Assembly (NCBI RefSeq): GCF_000803215.1
Contig: NZ_JSXC01000018.1
Coordinates: forward strand, 79,727 to 143,726
Reading direction: 5' to 3'
DNA: 64,000 bases
Origin: Pectobacterium fontis
GTDB lineage: Bacteria; Pseudomonadota; Gammaproteobacteria; Enterobacterales; Enterobacteriaceae
The notes under the pieces are model-generated. The model worked only from the letters and a program-made list of their open reading frames with translations, was not told where the DNA came from and made no database searches. This document shows positions 23,635 through 35,271 of this stretch, one piece after another (position 1 is the first letter of the stretch; every line of letters starts with the position of its first letter). Position numbers and translations under genes: made by a program.

Positions 23635-24951
23635 ATGGTGGACTATCAGGGTAAAAAAGTCGTCATTATCGGGTTGGGTCTGACCGGGCTCTCCTGTGTT
23701 GATTTCTTTCTCGCGCGCGATGTCGTACCGCGCGTGGTGGATACCCGTATCAGTCCACCGGGTTTGGATAAGCTGCCGGAACAGGTGGAACGGCATCTCG
23801 GTAGCCTGAATGAAGACTGGCTGATGAGTGCGGATTTGATTGTTGCCAGCCCCGGAGTGGCATTGGCGACACCGATTCTGTGTGATGCTGCTGACGCAGG
23901 TATTGAGATCGTCGGCGATATCGAATTGTTTTGTCGTGAAGCGCAGGCACCGATTGTGGCGATTACCGGTTCGAATGGTAAAAGCACCGTCACCACGCTG
24001 GTTGGTGACATGGCACGGGCGGCTGGGTGGCAGGTGGGTGTCGGTGGCAATATTGGTTTGCCCGCGCTGCAACTGCTGGAACGGCCCGCGCAACTTTATG
24101 TCTTGGAGCTGTCGAGTTTCCAACTGGAAACGACGAGTAGCCTGCATGCGGCGGCGGCCACTATCCTGAACGTGACGGAAGATCACACTAATCGTTATCC
24201 GTTTGGTTTGCAGCAGTATCGGGCGGCGAAATTGCGTATTTATGAGCACGCCGATTTGTGTGTTGTGAATGCTGATGATGCGTTGACCATGCCGATTCGT
24301 GGCGCGGATGCGCGTTGCCGCAGTTTTGGTGTTGATGTGGGTGATTATCATCTTAATCAGCAACAGGGAGAAACCTGGCTGCGAGTGGACGGTGAACGCG
24401 TGCTAAACACCCGTGAAATCAAGCTGGTCGGGCAGCACAACTACACGAATGCCTTGGCAGCATTGGCGTTGGCGGATGCCGTAAAAATTCCACGAACTTC
24501 TGCGCTGATGGCATTGACGACATTTACCGGGCTGCCACACCGTTTTCAACTGGCCTTTGAGCACAACGGCGTGCGTTGGATCAATGATTCCAAAGCCACC
24601 AATGTGGGCAGCACCGAGGCCGCATTGAGCGGTTTAGCGGTAGAAGGCACGTTGCATCTGCTGTTAGGCGGTGACGGAAAATCTGCCGATTTCTCACCGC
24701 TGGTGCCGTATTTACAAGGCGAACGCATCCGTTTGTATTGTTTTGGTCGTGATGGGCAACAGTTGGCTGCACTGCGCCCGGATGTTGCCGAACAAACGGA
24801 AACGATGGAGCAAGCGATGCGTGTCATTGCTGAGCGCGTGAAGCCAGGTGATATGGTGTTGCTGTCACCCGCCTGCGCCAGTCTGGATCAGTTCCGCAGT
24901 TTTGAACAACGAGGTGATGAATTTGCCTGTTTGGCGGAGGAGTTGGGCTGA
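23635..24951 (+). CDS. murD: UDP-MurNAc-L-Ala--D-Glu ligase MurD
   Basis: The protein has 438 aa, as in E. coli. It shows the N-terminal Rossmann fold ([20 protein letters not shown]), the ATP loop [15 protein letters not shown] and the central [15 protein letters not shown] segment. It adds D-glutamate to UDP-MurNAc-L-Ala. The stop overlaps the ftsW start (TGATG). Confidence 0.97.
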   Translation: MVDYQGKKVVIIGLGLTGLSCVDFFLARDVVPRVVDTRISPPGLDKLPEQVERHLGSLNEDWLMSADLIVASPGVALATPILCDAADAGIEIVGDIELFCREAQAPIVAITGSNGKSTVTTLVGDMARAAGWQVGVGGNIGLPALQLLERPAQLYVLELSSFQLETTSSLHAAAATILNVTEDHTNRYPFGLQQYRAAKLRIYEHADLCVVNADDALTMPIRGADARCRSFGVDVGDYHLNQQQGETWLRVDGERVLNTREIKLVGQHNYTNALAALALADAVKIPRTSALMALTTFTGLPHRFQLAFEHNGVRWINDSKATNVGSTEAALSGLAVEGTLHLLLGGDGKSADFSPLVPYLQGERIRLYCFGRDGQQLAALRPDVAEQTETMEQAMRVIAERVKPGDMVLLSPACASLDQFRSFEQRGDEFACLAEELG

Positions 24952-26153
24952 TGCGGTTTTTCGGGCTGGCGTTTATCGAACGCATCAAAAGCTGGGTTAT
25001 GGGAACGCGTGAAAGCGATACGCTCAGCGTGGTTTTGTATGACAGAACGTTGGTGTGGTTGACGCTTGGGCTTGCTGTGATTGGTTTTGTGATGGTGACG
25101 TCGGCGTCGATGCCTGTCGGGCAACGCCTTGCCAGCGACCCGTTTTTGTTCGCCAAGCGTGATGCGATTTACCTCGGGTTGGCTTTTGGCCTGTCGCTCA
25201 TCACGCTACGCGTCCCGATGGAAATATGGCAACGCTACAGTCCGGTGCTACTCTTGCTCGCCATGGTCATGTTGCTGGTTGTCCTTGCCGTGGGAAGCTC
25301 AGTCAACGGTGCATCACGTTGGATTTCCCTTGGGCCATTGCGCATCCAGCCTGCTGAGTTATCCAAGCTGGCGCTGTTCTGTTACCTGTCCAGCTATATG
25401 GTGCGCAAAGTCGAGGAAGTGCGAAATAACTTTTGGGGATTTTGTAAACCGATGGGCGTGATGGTGGTGCTGGCGGTGCTGCTGCTGGCGCAGCCTGACC
25501 TCGGTACTGTGGTGGTGCTGTTTATTACGACGTTGGCGATGTTGTTTCTGGCGGGTGCCAAAATGTGGCAGTTTTTAGCGATCATCGGTTCCGGTGGGTT
25601 TGCCGTTGGTCTGCTGATTATTGCGGAGCCCTATCGTATGCGGCGTGTGACATCTTTCTGGAATCCATGGGATGACCCATTCGGCGACGGTTACCAGTTA
25701 ACACAATCTTTGATGGCGTTTGGTCGTGGTGAATTTTGGGGCCAGGGGCTGGGAAATTCAGTGCAGAAACTGGAATACCTGCCAGAAGCACATACCGATT
25801 TCATTTTCTCTATTTTAGGTGAGGAACTGGGCTATATCGGTGTGGTTTTGGCGTTGTTAATGATATTCTTCGTCGCTTTTCGCGCGATGTCTATCGGGAA
25901 GCGGGCGCTGGAGATCGATCAGCGCTTTTCAGGCTTTCTGGCGTGTTCGATCGGTGTCTGGTTCAGTTTCCAGACGCTGGTGAACGTAGGCGCAGCGGCG
26001 GGGATGCTACCGACAAAAGGGTTAACGTTGCCGTTGATCAGTTATGGCGGTTCGAGTTTGCTGATTATGTCGACGGCAATCGTGCTGCTGTTACGCATTG
26101 ATTTTGAAACACGTCTGACAAAAGCGCAGGCGTTTACGAGAGGTGCCCGATGA
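24951..26153 (+). CDS. ftsW: Septal peptidoglycan glycosyltransferase FtsW
   Basis: This is a SEDS-family membrane protein of 400 aa with about ten membrane segments. SEDS signatures include [42 protein letters not shown]-type segment [14 protein letters not shown], and [16 protein letters not shown]. It polymerises lipid II at the septum together with FtsI. A short hydrophilic N-terminus precedes the first helix. It overlaps murG by four bases. Confidence 0.97.
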   Translation: MRFFGLAFIERIKSWVMGTRESDTLSVVLYDRTLVWLTLGLAVIGFVMVTSASMPVGQRLASDPFLFAKRDAIYLGLAFGLSLITLRVPMEIWQRYSPVLLLLAMVMLLVVLAVGSSVNGASRWISLGPLRIQPAELSKLALFCYLSSYMVRKVEEVRNNFWGFCKPMGVMVVLAVLLLAQPDLGTVVVLFITTLAMLFLAGAKMWQFLAIIGSGGFAVGLLIIAEPYRMRRVTSFWNPWDDPFGDGYQLTQSLMAFGRGEFWGQGLGNSVQKLEYLPEAHTDFIFSILGEELGYIGVVLALLMIFFVAFRAMSIGKRALEIDQRFSGFLACSIGVWFSFQTLVNVGAAAGMLPTKGLTLPLISYGGSSLLIMSTAIVLLLRIDFETRLTKAQAFTRGAR

Positions 26154-27241
26154 GTGGCGAAGGCAAGCGTTTGATGGTGATGGCGGGCGGTACGGGTGGG
26201 CATGTCTTCCCCGGGCTGGCGGTTGCCCACCACCTGATGGCGCAGGGCTGGCAGGTTCGCTGGTTAGGTACGGCGGATCGTATGGAAGCCGATTTGGTGC
26301 CTAAGCATGGTATCGAGATTGATTTTATCCGCATTTCAGGTTTGCGCGGCAAAGGTATTCGGGCGCAGTTAAGCGCGCCGATTCGTATTTTTCAGGCCGT
26401 GCGTCAGGCGCGGGCGATTATGCGCCGCTACCAACCTGATGTGGTGCTGGGGATGGGCGGCTACGTTTCCGGCCCCGGAGGCCTGGCTGCCTGGCTGTGC
26501 GGGATACCTGTTGTACTGCATGAGCAGAATGGCATTGCCGGGTTGACCAACCGCTGGTTATCCCATATCGCCAAAAAAGTATTGCAGGCATTTCCGGGGG
26601 CGTTTCCTAAAGCGGATGTCGTGGGTAACCCGGTGAGAACCGATGTGCTGGCGTTGCCTGCGCCAGAAACACGATTAGCCGATCGCTCAGGCCCGGTAAG
26701 GGTGCTGGTGGTAGGTGGGAGTCAGGGCGCAAGAGTGCTGAATCAAACCCTACCCGGCGTGGCGTCACAGTTAGGCGAGTGCGTGACGATTTGGCATCAG
26801 GTTGGTAAAGGCGCGCTATCCACCGTTCAGCAGGCGTATCAGGATGTTGGGCAGACGCAGCACAAGATTACCGAATTTATTGATGATATGGCGGCCGCTT
26901 ACGCCTGGGCTGATGTTGTCGTGTGCCGTTCTGGTGCCTTGACCGTCAGTGAAATTGCGGCGGCTGGATTACCAGCGCTGTTTGTGCCGTTTCAGCATAA
27001 AGATAGGCAGCAATACTGGAATGCGCTGCCGTTGGAAAAGGCTGGTGCGGCAAAAATTATTGAGCAGCCACAGTTCAATGTGGCTACCGTCAGCGAGGTG
27101 CTGTCCGGTTGGGACCGCGCCACTTTGCTGACGATGGCGCAAAAAGCCCGTGCAGTAGCGATTCCGGATGCAACCGATCGGGTTGCGGCGGAAGTCAGTG
27201 CAGCAGCAGGCAGTCGGGCCACGCATGTGGCTCATGATTAA
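26150..27241 (+). CDS. murG: UDP-GlcNAc transferase MurG (lipid II synthase)
   Basis: The protein has 363 aa. The glycine-rich loop [57 protein letters not shown] and the donor-site motif [21 protein letters not shown] mark the GT28 enzyme MurG. It is a peripheral inner-membrane enzyme that converts lipid I to lipid II. Confidence 0.97.
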   Translation: MSGEGKRLMVMAGGTGGHVFPGLAVAHHLMAQGWQVRWLGTADRMEADLVPKHGIEIDFIRISGLRGKGIRAQLSAPIRIFQAVRQARAIMRRYQPDVVLGMGGYVSGPGGLAAWLCGIPVVLHEQNGIAGLTNRWLSHIAKKVLQAFPGAFPKADVVGNPVRTDVLALPAPETRLADRSGPVRVLVVGGSQGARVLNQTLPGVASQLGECVTIWHQVGKGALSTVQQAYQDVGQTQHKITEFIDDMAAAYAWADVVVCRSGALTVSEIAAAGLPALFVPFQHKDRQQYWNALPLEKAGAAKIIEQPQFNVATVSEVLSGWDRATLLTMAQKARAVAIPDATDRVAAEVSAAAGSRATHVAHD

Positions 27242-27304
27242 TTAATACAGCGCGGTCGGGCAGAAGGCTGTGCGACCACGCAACAAAGGTAGCGATAGAA
27301 TAAC

Positions 27305-28765
27305 GTGAATACTCAACAACTGGCGAAACTACGTTCAATCGTGCCCGAGATGCATCGCGTCCGGCACATACACTTTGTCGGCATCGGCGGTGCTGGCATG
27401 GGTGGTATCGCCGAAGTGTTGGCCAACGAAGGTTATGAAATTAGTGGTTCCGATCTGGCACCGAATGCGGTGACCCAGCAGTTGACCGAACTTGGCGCAC
27501 AGATTTATTTCCACCACCGTGCGGAAAACGTATTGAATGCCAGCGTGGTGGTGGTGTCGAGTGCGATTACGCCGGATAACCCAGAAATTGTGGCCGCACA
27601 TGACGCGCGAATTCCGGTGATCCGTCGCGCCGAGATGTTGGCGGAGCTGATGCGTTTTCGTCATGGTATTGCGATCGCGGGGACGCACGGTAAGACGACG
27701 ACAACGGCGATGGTTACTAGTATTTATGCGGAAGCAGGATTGGATCCAACGTTTGTGAACGGCGGATTGGTCAAGGCGGCGGGAACGCATGCGCGTTTGG
27801 GATCGAGCCGTTATCTGATTGCGGAAGCTGACGAAAGCGATGCATCTTTCCTGCATTTGCAGCCGATGGTGGCGATTGTGACGAACATTGAAGCCGACCA
27901 TATGGACACCTATCAGGGCGATTTTGAGAACCTGAAGCAGACGTTCATCAATTTCTTGCATAACCTGCCGTTTTACGGCCAAGCGGTAATGTGTATTGAT
28001 GATGCGGTCATTCGTGAGCTGTTGCCGCGTGTGGGTCGCCATATCACCACGTATGGCTTTAGCGATGATGCCGATGTGCGCGTTGCTGGATATCACCAGA
28101 CGGGGGCGCAAGGGCACTTTACGCTGGAGCGGAAAGATAAGCCGTTGCTAAACGTCACGTTGAATGCGCCGGGGCGCCATAATGCGCTCAACGCGGCGGC
28201 GGCGGTTGCCGTTGCGACGGATGAAGGCATTGACGATGAGGCGATTCTGCGCGCGCTTGAGCGTTTTCAGGGCACCGGACGTCGCTTTGATTTTCTCGGC
28301 GAATATCCGCTTGAACTGGTGAATGGGCAAAGCGGCACGGCGATGTTGGTGGATGATTACGGTCACCATCCGACGGAAGTGGACGCCACGATTAAAGCGG
28401 CGCGCGCCGGGTGGCCTCATAAGCGTTTGGTCATGATTTTTCAACCGCATCGTTATACGCGAACCCGCGATTTGTATGACGATTTCGCACATGTGTTATC
28501 ACAGGTTGATGTGTTGCTGATGTTGGATGTGTATTCTGCGGGCGAATCGGCGATTCCAGGCGCAGACAGCCGTTCGCTGTGCCGTACGATTCGTGGAAGA
28601 GGTAAGATTGATCCGATTCTGGTAACGGATGCGGATACTTTACCGGAACTGTTGTCACAGGCGCTGCGAGGTGAAGACCTGATTCTGGTTCAGGGCGCTG
28701 GCAACATCGGCAAACTGGCGCGTAAACTGGCTGATTCCAAATTACAGCCGCAGATAAGTGAATGA
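27305..28765 (+). CDS. murC: UDP-MurNAc--L-Ala ligase MurC
   Basis: The protein has 486 aa with a GTG start at 27305 ([16 protein letters not shown], as E. coli). Motifs are [16 protein letters not shown], the ATP loop [33 protein letters not shown] and [14 protein letters not shown]. It is the first amino-acid-adding ligase of the pathway. A 63-bp gap separates it from murG, one of the few gaps in the cluster. Confidence 0.97.
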   Translation: MNTQQLAKLRSIVPEMHRVRHIHFVGIGGAGMGGIAEVLANEGYEISGSDLAPNAVTQQLTELGAQIYFHHRAENVLNASVVVVSSAITPDNPEIVAAHDARIPVIRRAEMLAELMRFRHGIAIAGTHGKTTTTAMVTSIYAEAGLDPTFVNGGLVKAAGTHARLGSSRYLIAEADESDASFLHLQPMVAIVTNIEADHMDTYQGDFENLKQTFINFLHNLPFYGQAVMCIDDAVIRELLPRVGRHITTYGFSDDADVRVAGYHQTGAQGHFTLERKDKPLLNVTLNAPGRHNALNAAAAVAVATDEGIDDEAILRALERFQGTGRRFDFLGEYPLELVNGQSGTAMLVDDYGHHPTEVDATIKAARAGWPHKRLVMIFQPHRYTRTRDLYDDFAHVLSQVDVLLMLDVYSAGESAIPGADSRSLCRTIRGRGKIDPILVTDADTLPELLSQALRGEDLILVQGAGNIGKLARKLADSKLQPQISE

Positions 28766-28773
28766 GGAACATC

Positions 28774-29694
28774 ATGACTGAGAAAGTTGCTGTATTGCTT
28801 GGTGGAACCTCTGCCGAACGTGAAGTGTCGTTACTTTCCGGTCAGGCGGTTTTGGCTGGTCTGAAAGAAGCGGGCATTAATGCGCATGCGGTTGATACCC
28901 GTGATGTTCCGGTGACGACGCTGAAGGAAGAAGGCTTTACCAAGATTTTCATCGCCTTACATGGTCGTGGTGGCGAAGATGGTACATTGCAGGGCGTTCT
29001 GGAATTCCTGGGCTTGCCTTATACCGGTAGTGGCGTGATGGCATCTGCGCTGACGATGGATAAGCTCCGTACCAAACAGGTGTGGCAAGCGGTGGGGTTA
29101 CCAGTATCACCCTATGTGGCACTGGATCGCCGCCAGTATTCAGAGATGGCGGCAAACGCATTATTGGCGAAGTTCACGCATCTCGGGTTGCCGCTGATCG
29201 TCAAGCCAAGCCGTGAAGGTTCCAGCGTTGGCATGAGTAAAGTCAATTCGCTGAGCGAACTGCCTGCTGCGTTAGAAGAGGCGTTCCGTCATGATGACGA
29301 CATTCTGGTTGAGAAATGGCTGAGCGGCCCTGAGTATACGGTGGCTATTCTGGGTGATGAGGTGTTGCCTTCTATCCGTATTCAGCCTGCGGGTACGTTT
29401 TACGACTATGAAGCGAAGTATTTATCGGATGATACGCAGTATTTCTGTCCGAGCGGTTTGCCAGACGAGCAAGAACAGGCATTAGCGGGGCTGGCGATGG
29501 CGGCTTACCGTGCGGTGGGCTGTCGTGGTTGGGGACGCGTCGATTTTATGTTAGATAGTGACGGCGCTTTCTATCTCCTTGAGGTAAATACGTCTCCGGG
29601 GATGACGAGCCACAGTCTGGTTCCTATGGCGGCACGTCAGCGGGGACTGACTTTCTCGCAACTGGTCGTGAAAATTCTGGAGCATGCTGGCTGA
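28774..29694 (+). CDS. ddlB: D-alanine--D-alanine ligase DdlB
   Basis: The protein has 306 aa from the ATG at 28774 ([20 protein letters not shown]), behind GAGGAA. An ATG 12 bases upstream is in frame, but the downstream one matches the E. coli start. ATP-grasp features include [29 protein letters not shown] and [15 protein letters not shown]. It supplies D-Ala-D-Ala to MurF. Confidence 0.96.
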   Translation: MTEKVAVLLGGTSAEREVSLLSGQAVLAGLKEAGINAHAVDTRDVPVTTLKEEGFTKIFIALHGRGGEDGTLQGVLEFLGLPYTGSGVMASALTMDKLRTKQVWQAVGLPVSPYVALDRRQYSEMAANALLAKFTHLGLPLIVKPSREGSSVGMSKVNSLSELPAALEEAFRHDDDILVEKWLSGPEYTVAILGDEVLPSIRIQPAGTFYDYEAKYLSDDTQYFCPSGLPDEQEQALAGLAMAAYRAVGCRGWGRVDFMLDSDGAFYLLEVNTSPGMTSHSLVPMAARQRGLTFSQLVVKILEHAG

Positions 29695-29695
29695 T

Positions 29696-30526
29696 ATGTC
29701 GCAGGCAGCCCTGAATACGCGTGGACGAGAGCCTGAAACGAAAGGAACACGTCGCAGTAATGGAGGCCAATTGGCAGGGATTATTTTCCTGCTGATGGTA
29801 ATAGGGACGATTGTCTGGGGAAGTTGGATGGTGGTGGGGTGGATGAAAGACGCCAGCCGTTTACCGCTCTCCCGAATGGCAGTGACAGGGGAAAGACAGT
29901 ACACCACCAACGATGATATCCGTCAGGCAATTTTGTCATTGGGGGCGCCGGGAACGTTCATGACGCAGGATGTGAATGTGCTCCAGCAGCAGATTGAGCG
30001 TCTGCCGTGGATCAAACAGGCCAGCGTGCGTAAGCAATGGCCAGACGAATTAAAGATTCATCTGGTTGAATATGTTCCGGTAGCGCGTTGGAATGACCAG
30101 TTAATGGTTGATGAACAAGGTAATTCGTTCAGCGTACCGGCCGAGCGCATTGGTAATCGCAAAATGCCATTGCTGTATGGCCCGGAAGGTAGCGAGACCG
30201 AAGTACTGGAAGGCTATCGCACCATGAGCCAGGCATTGGCCGCTGGGAAGTTTACGTTAAAGACGGTAGCGATGAGTGCGCGACATTCGTGGCAGTTGGG
30301 ATTAGATGATGATACTCGCCTGGAGTTGGGGCGGGATGATAGAGCCAAACGTCTGCAACGCTTTATCGAGCTGTATCCGCTGTTACAGCGGCAGGCTCAG
30401 AGCGAAAACAAACGTATCAGCCATGTGGACTTGCGGTATGACAGCGGGGCTGCAATAGGCTGGGCTCCAGCCTTGCTTGATCAGCAAAATCAACCGGTTG
30501 ATCAGCAACGAGTTGGTCAGCAATAA
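29696..30526 (+). CDS. ftsQ: Cell division protein FtsQ (C-terminus shortened by an in-frame stop)
   Basis: The protein has 276 aa from the ATG at 29696 ([17 protein letters not shown]). It has a cytoplasmic tail, one membrane segment ([24 protein letters not shown]), then a POTRA domain ([23 protein letters not shown]) and the beta domain. FtsQ bridges FtsL/FtsB with other divisome proteins. The frame stops at TAA (30524-30526), 53 bases before ftsA. In the same frame 18 Gln-rich codons continue and stop exactly at the ATGA of ftsA, so the ancestral gene probably ended there. The lost piece is a low-complexity tail and function is probably kept. Confidence 0.95.
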   Translation: MSQAALNTRGREPETKGTRRSNGGQLAGIIFLLMVIGTIVWGSWMVVGWMKDASRLPLSRMAVTGERQYTTNDDIRQAILSLGAPGTFMTQDVNVLQQQIERLPWIKQASVRKQWPDELKIHLVEYVPVARWNDQLMVDEQGNSFSVPAERIGNRKMPLLYGPEGSETEVLEGYRTMSQALAAGKFTLKTVAMSARHSWQLGLDDDTRLELGRDDRAKRLQRFIELYPLLQRQAQSENKRISHVDLRYDSGAAIGWAPALLDQQNQPVDQQRVGQQ

Positions 30527-30541
30527 GACATTGATCAGCAA
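30477..30541 (+). repeat. Short codon-phased repeat (GATCAGCAA units) at the ftsQ 3' end
   Basis: TTGATCAGCAA recurs at 30477, 30498 and 30531, with a one-base variant TTGGTCAGCAA at 30513. Spacings of 21, 15 and 18 bp are all multiples of three, so the repeats encode Asp/Gly-Gln-Gln in the FtsQ frame. They look like a slippage-prone Gln-tail expansion. Confidence 0.8.
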
Positions 30542-30583
30542 CAGAACAGTAACCAGAAACAGGCACAGGCTAAACAACAATGA
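30527..30583 (+). pseudogene. Untranslated in-frame remnant of the FtsQ C-terminal tail
   Basis: After the ftsQ TAA the same frame reads DIDQQQNSNQKQAQAKQQ and then TGA (30581-30583). That TGA overlaps the ftsA ATG (30580-30582) as ATGA. Composition continues the Gln-rich tail of FtsQ. The remnant is evident from the frame; that the stop is a recent mutation, not an assembly error or polymorphism, is inference. Confidence 0.7.
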
Positions 30584-31836
30584 TCAAGTCGACGGACAGA
30601 AAACTGGTAGTTGGGCTGGAAATCGGTACAGCAAAAGTGGCTGCGCTGGTAGGGGAAGTTCTGCCCGATGGCATGGTCAACATTATTGGCGTAGGCAGTT
30701 GCCCGTCACGCGGTATGGATAAAGGCGGCGTAAACGATCTGGAATCGGTCGTGAAATGTGTTCAGCGCGCTATTGATCAGGCTGAGTTGATGGCAGACTG
30801 CCAGATCTCTTCCGTCTATCTGGCGCTCTCGGGAAAACACATCAGTTGCCAGAATGAAATAGGGATGGTGCCTATTTCAGAAGAAGAGGTCACGCAGGAT
30901 GACGTGGAAAGCGTGGTGCATACCGCCAAATCCGTACGCGTGCGTGATGAACACCGTGTCCTTCATGTGATCCCACAGGAGTACGCGATTGATTATCAGG
31001 AAGGGATTAAAAACCCGGTTGGCTTATCCGGCGTGCGTATGCAGGCGAAAGTCCACCTGATAACCTGCCATAACGATATGGCGAAGAATATTGTTAAAGC
31101 CGTGGAGCGCTGCGGTTTAAAGGTCGATCAACTGATTTTTGCGGGTCTGGCTTCCAGTTATGCGGTGTTGACTGAAGACGAACGTGAGCTAGGCGTGTGC
31201 GTTGTGGATATCGGTGGCGGTACAATGGATATCGCGGTCTATACTGGCGGCGCGCTGCGACACACTAAAGTGATTCCGTATGCAGGTAATGTGGTCACGA
31301 GCGATATTGCTTACGCGTTTGGTACGCCGCCGACGGATGCCGAAGCGATCAAGGTGCGCCATGGGTGTGCATTAGGTGCGATCGTCGGCAAAGATGAAAA
31401 CGTGGAGGTCCCGAGCGTTGGAGGACGTCCACCCCGCAGTCTGCAAAGACAGACACTGGCGGAAGTGATTGAACCACGTTACACCGAGTTGTTGAATCTG
31501 GTGAACGATGAACTTTTACAGTTGCAGGAGCAGTTGCGTCAGCAAGGCGTGAAGCACCACTTGGCCGCCGGGATTGTGCTGACAGGCGGTGCCGCGCAAA
31601 TAGACGGTCTGGCGGCCTGTGCGCAACGTGTGTTCCACACACAGGTGCGTATTGGACAACCCATGAACATAACAGGGCTGACGGATTATGCCCAAGAGCC
31701 TTATTACTCAACGGCGGTTGGATTGCTGCATTACGGGAAAGAATCTCATCTGGGTGGTGAGCATGAAGTCGAAAAACGTGCCTCAGTGAGCAACTGGTTC
31801 AAGCGAATCAATAGCTGGTTGAGGAAAGAATTTTAA
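30580..31836 (+). CDS. ftsA: Cell division protein FtsA
   Basis: The protein has 418 aa (E. coli 420) and is near-identical to E. coli FtsA by eye: MIKSTDRKLVVGLEIGTAKVAALVGEVLPDG, VDIGGGTMDIAVYTGG, and the amphipathic membrane-targeting C-terminus WFKRINSWLRKEF. It is actin-like and ATP-binding, and tethers FtsZ to the membrane. Confidence 0.97.
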   Translation: MIKSTDRKLVVGLEIGTAKVAALVGEVLPDGMVNIIGVGSCPSRGMDKGGVNDLESVVKCVQRAIDQAELMADCQISSVYLALSGKHISCQNEIGMVPISEEEVTQDDVESVVHTAKSVRVRDEHRVLHVIPQEYAIDYQEGIKNPVGLSGVRMQAKVHLITCHNDMAKNIVKAVERCGLKVDQLIFAGLASSYAVLTEDERELGVCVVDIGGGTMDIAVYTGGALRHTKVIPYAGNVVTSDIAYAFGTPPTDAEAIKVRHGCALGAIVGKDENVEVPSVGGRPPRSLQRQTLAEVIEPRYTELLNLVNDELLQLQEQLRQQGVKHHLAAGIVLTGGAAQIDGLAACAQRVFHTQVRIGQPMNITGLTDYAQEPYYSTAVGLLHYGKESHLGGEHEVEKRASVSNWFKRINSWLRKEF

Positions 31837-31904
31837 TTTTATCAAAGAGATCACCTGGCACAGTTTTCTGATCTCGAAGTTACAGGCACAAACGGAGAGA
31901 AATT

Positions 31905-33056
31905 ATGTTTGAACCAATGGAATTAACCAACGACGCGGTGATTAAAGTCATCGGCGTCGGTGGCGGCGGCGGTAACGCCGTTGAACACATGGTGCGTGAA
32001 CGCATCGAAGGCGTCGAGTTCTTCGCAGTCAATACGGATGCGCAGGCATTACGTAAAACGGCGGTTGGTCAGACGATCCAGATCGGTAGCGGCATTACCA
32101 AAGGTCTGGGCGCAGGCGCTAACCCGGAAGTTGGCCGTAATTCGGCTGAAGAAGATCGCGAAGCGCTGCGTTCAGCACTGGAAGGTGCCGACATGGTGTT
32201 TATCGCCGCCGGTATGGGCGGTGGCACGGGTACAGGCGCTGCGCCAGTGGTGGCAGAAGTCGCAAAAGATCTGGGCATTCTGACCGTCGCGGTGGTGACC
32301 AAGCCTTTCAACTTTGAAGGCAAAAAACGTATGGCGTTTGCGGAACAGGGGATCGCTGAACTGTCTAAGCACGTCGACTCTCTGATCACCATTCCAAACG
32401 ACAAGCTGCTGAAAGTGCTCGGGCGCGGTATTTCCCTGCTGGACGCATTTGGCGCGGCAAACGATGTGCTGAAAGGTGCGGTACAGGGTATCGCCGAGCT
32501 TATCACTCGCCCAGGCCTGATGAACGTCGACTTTGCTGACGTGCGTACCGTGATGTCCGAAATGGGCTATGCCATGATGGGTTCCGGCGTTGCGCGCGGT
32601 GAAGACCGTGCAGAAGAAGCCGCTGAAATGGCGATCTCCAGCCCACTGCTGGAAGATATCGATCTGTCCGGTGCGCGCGGCGTGCTGGTTAACATTACGG
32701 CGGGCTTTGATCTGCGCCTGGATGAATTCGAGACGGTCGGTAATACCATTCGTGCATTCGCGTCCGACAATGCGACAGTCGTCATCGGTACGTCGCTTGA
32801 TCCGGAAATGAATGATGAACTGCGTGTCACGGTCGTTGCAACGGGTATCGGTATGGACAAACGTCCTGAGATTACGCTGGTGACGAACAAGCAGGCCAGC
32901 CAGCCTGTGATGGATCATCGCTATCAGCAGCATGGTATGACGCCACTGGCGCAGGAAAAGCCGGCTGCTAAAGTGGTTAACGACCAGAGCCCGCAGACAA
33001 ATAAAGAGCCAGACTATCTGGATATCCCGGCGTTTCTGCGTAAGCAGGCAGACTAA
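31905..33056 (+). CDS. ftsZ: Cell division protein FtsZ
   Basis: The protein has 383 aa, as in E. coli. Tubulin-like GTP-binding motifs are [13 protein letters not shown] and the signature [17 protein letters not shown]; the synergy loop segment [11 protein letters not shown] follows. The C-terminal conserved peptide [14 protein letters not shown] binds FtsA and ZipA. It assembles the Z ring. The ribosome site AGAG lies at 31894-31899. A GAGATCA/TGATCTC inverted repeat sits in the 68-bp ftsA-ftsZ gap. Confidence 0.98.
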   Translation: MFEPMELTNDAVIKVIGVGGGGGNAVEHMVRERIEGVEFFAVNTDAQALRKTAVGQTIQIGSGITKGLGAGANPEVGRNSAEEDREALRSALEGADMVFIAAGMGGGTGTGAAPVVAEVAKDLGILTVAVVTKPFNFEGKKRMAFAEQGIAELSKHVDSLITIPNDKLLKVLGRGISLLDAFGAANDVLKGAVQGIAELITRPGLMNVDFADVRTVMSEMGYAMMGSGVARGEDRAEEAAEMAISSPLLEDIDLSGARGVLVNITAGFDLRLDEFETVGNTIRAFASDNATVVIGTSLDPEMNDELRVTVVATGIGMDKRPEITLVTNKQASQPVMDHRYQQHGMTPLAQEKPAAKVVNDQSPQTNKEPDYLDIPAFLRKQAD

Positions 33057-33127
33057 TTTGCTGCCAGATAACGTTGGAATCTCCGCTCTTTGTGCTAAAC
33101 TGTGCCACCGAACCTGGTGTATACTAG

Positions 33128-34078
<951 letters not shown>

Positions 34079-34090
34079 CGCCTGACGTTA

Positions 34091-34618
34091 TCACTTCTTA
34101 TTACGACTGGTTTTACTGGTACTCTCTCCGGCTAGTGAGGCCAGTCGTTCTAATATCTTTCTCAGTTTTTCCGGGCTGTTGCCTGCTAATGTCCTCAATG
34201 TTTCCGCACTTTGTTCACTCAACTGACGCAATGGTTTGTCGTCGACATTTTCCGTCGCTGCAATGTCACTATTTTTCACGATTTCATGCCCTTTTGCGGC
34301 AAGCGTTGGATTAATCCTGATGTCGATTGAAGCCAATGATGGTAGTATTTGTGCGCGTAATGCAGAGAGCAGCGCAGGTTGTTCGTAACGTAACCGCATC
34401 AGCCAACTGGCGTTGGCGGTTTCCAGTATCAGTAAACCTTGCCGGTAATTAGCGACGCGGCACCATGGGTGCAACGGTGCAGGCAGTAATCCGCGTACGG
34501 CACGGTTGAGTTTTATTAAGGCGATAGCGCGCTGTTGCACATCGTGTAGCGGGCCTTTACCCGACATGGATGCGTTATCAAACAGAAATTCCAGTGATTG
34601 TGGGCGGCTATCACGCAT
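34091..34618 (-). CDS. DUF721 / DciA-like protein
   Basis: The protein has 175 aa. Its N-terminal two thirds (LQQRAIALIKLNRAVRGLLP-like segment, WCRVANYRQGLLILETANASWLMRLRYEQPALLSALR) has the DUF721 pattern, the family that includes DciA, a loader of replicative helicase DnaB in many bacteria. The C-terminal third is Ser/Glu/Lys-rich and looks disordered. It lies between lpxC (convergent) and secM (divergent, 27-bp gap). I recall no gene at this place in E. coli K-12. A helicase-loading role is a family-level guess only. Confidence 0.75.
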   Translation of the reverse strand: MRDSRPQSLEFLFDNASMSGKGPLHDVQQRAIALIKLNRAVRGLLPAPLHPWCRVANYRQGLLILETANASWLMRLRYEQPALLSALRAQILPSLASIDIRINPTLAAKGHEIVKNSDIAATENVDDKPLRQLSEQSAETLRTLAGNSPEKLRKILERLASLAGESTSKTSRNKK

Positions 34619-34645
34619 AGGCCTGGCTCCGGTGGATGTTAACTC

Positions 34646-35161
34646 GTGATCGGTATTCTAAATCGTTGGCGACAATTTGGCAGACGTTATTTCTGGCCGC
34701 ATCTCTTATTAGGGATGGTCGCGGCGAGTCTTGGCCTGCCGACAAGCCTGAATGAATCACAGGATATCGCCTCACTACCTAACTCAACATCCAGCGTTAG
34801 CCGCCAAAATAGCGTATCACTAAACCTGACCGATCTGGTGGCGCTGAAGGAAGCGCATCGACGCTCGTCCTACGGCGTTGATTACTGGCATCAGCATGCG
34901 ATTCGTACGGTAATTCGTCACCTTTCCTTTGCGCTGACGACGCCACAAACGGTCAGCGCCCAGCAGGTTGACGAGCTACAACCCCATTCTCTGGTTTTGC
35001 TGGATACGCTCAATGCGTTGCTGACGCAGGATTTCCAGTATCCCTTTGTGATCTCCCCGCATACGGGGCGAGTCACTTTTTATCCCCAGGCACATCATCA
35101 AATCGGCATCTGGCTTGCCCAAATTCGTGGCATCCGTGCCGGGCCTTCTCTCTTCAGTTGA
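34646..35161 (+). CDS. secM: SecM, secretion monitor that controls secA translation
   Basis: The protein has 171 aa, GTG start at 34646. The unusually long signal peptide (ILNRWRQFGRRYFWPHLLLGMVAASLGLP) and the HQHAIRTVIRHLSFAL segment match E. coli SecM. The C-terminal arrest sequence reads HQIGIWLAQIRGIRAGP, against FSTPVWISQAQGIRAGP in E. coli: Trp, Gly, IRAGP are kept, but Phe150 is His here and Ile156 is Leu. Elongation arrest at the final Pro is relieved when the nascent chain is pulled by SecA, so secA expression follows secretion need. Confidence 0.93.
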   Translation: MIGILNRWRQFGRRYFWPHLLLGMVAASLGLPTSLNESQDIASLPNSTSSVSRQNSVSLNLTDLVALKEAHRRSSYGVDYWHQHAIRTVIRHLSFALTTPQTVSAQQVDELQPHSLVLLDTLNALLTQDFQYPFVISPHTGRVTFYPQAHHQIGIWLAQIRGIRAGPSLFS

Positions 35162-35233
35162 ATGTGTAATGAATAATTAGCTGAAGAGATTTCTCCCGTT
35201 TTCGCCGAGTTTCTCAGTTTTCGATGTTGTATT

Positions 35234-35250
35234 GCCACTGAATACGTGGC
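35234..35250 (+). promoter_or_regulatory. Hairpin in secM-secA intergenic leader
   Basis: GCCAC/GTGGC with a 7-nt loop lies just upstream of the secA ribosome site (GTGAGA, 35256-35261). In E. coli a secM-secA mRNA structure hides the secA start until SecM stalls. This small stem may be part of such a structure; the full fold was not computed. Confidence 0.4.
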
Positions 35251-35271
35251 ATTTGTGAGATTAAAACTATT

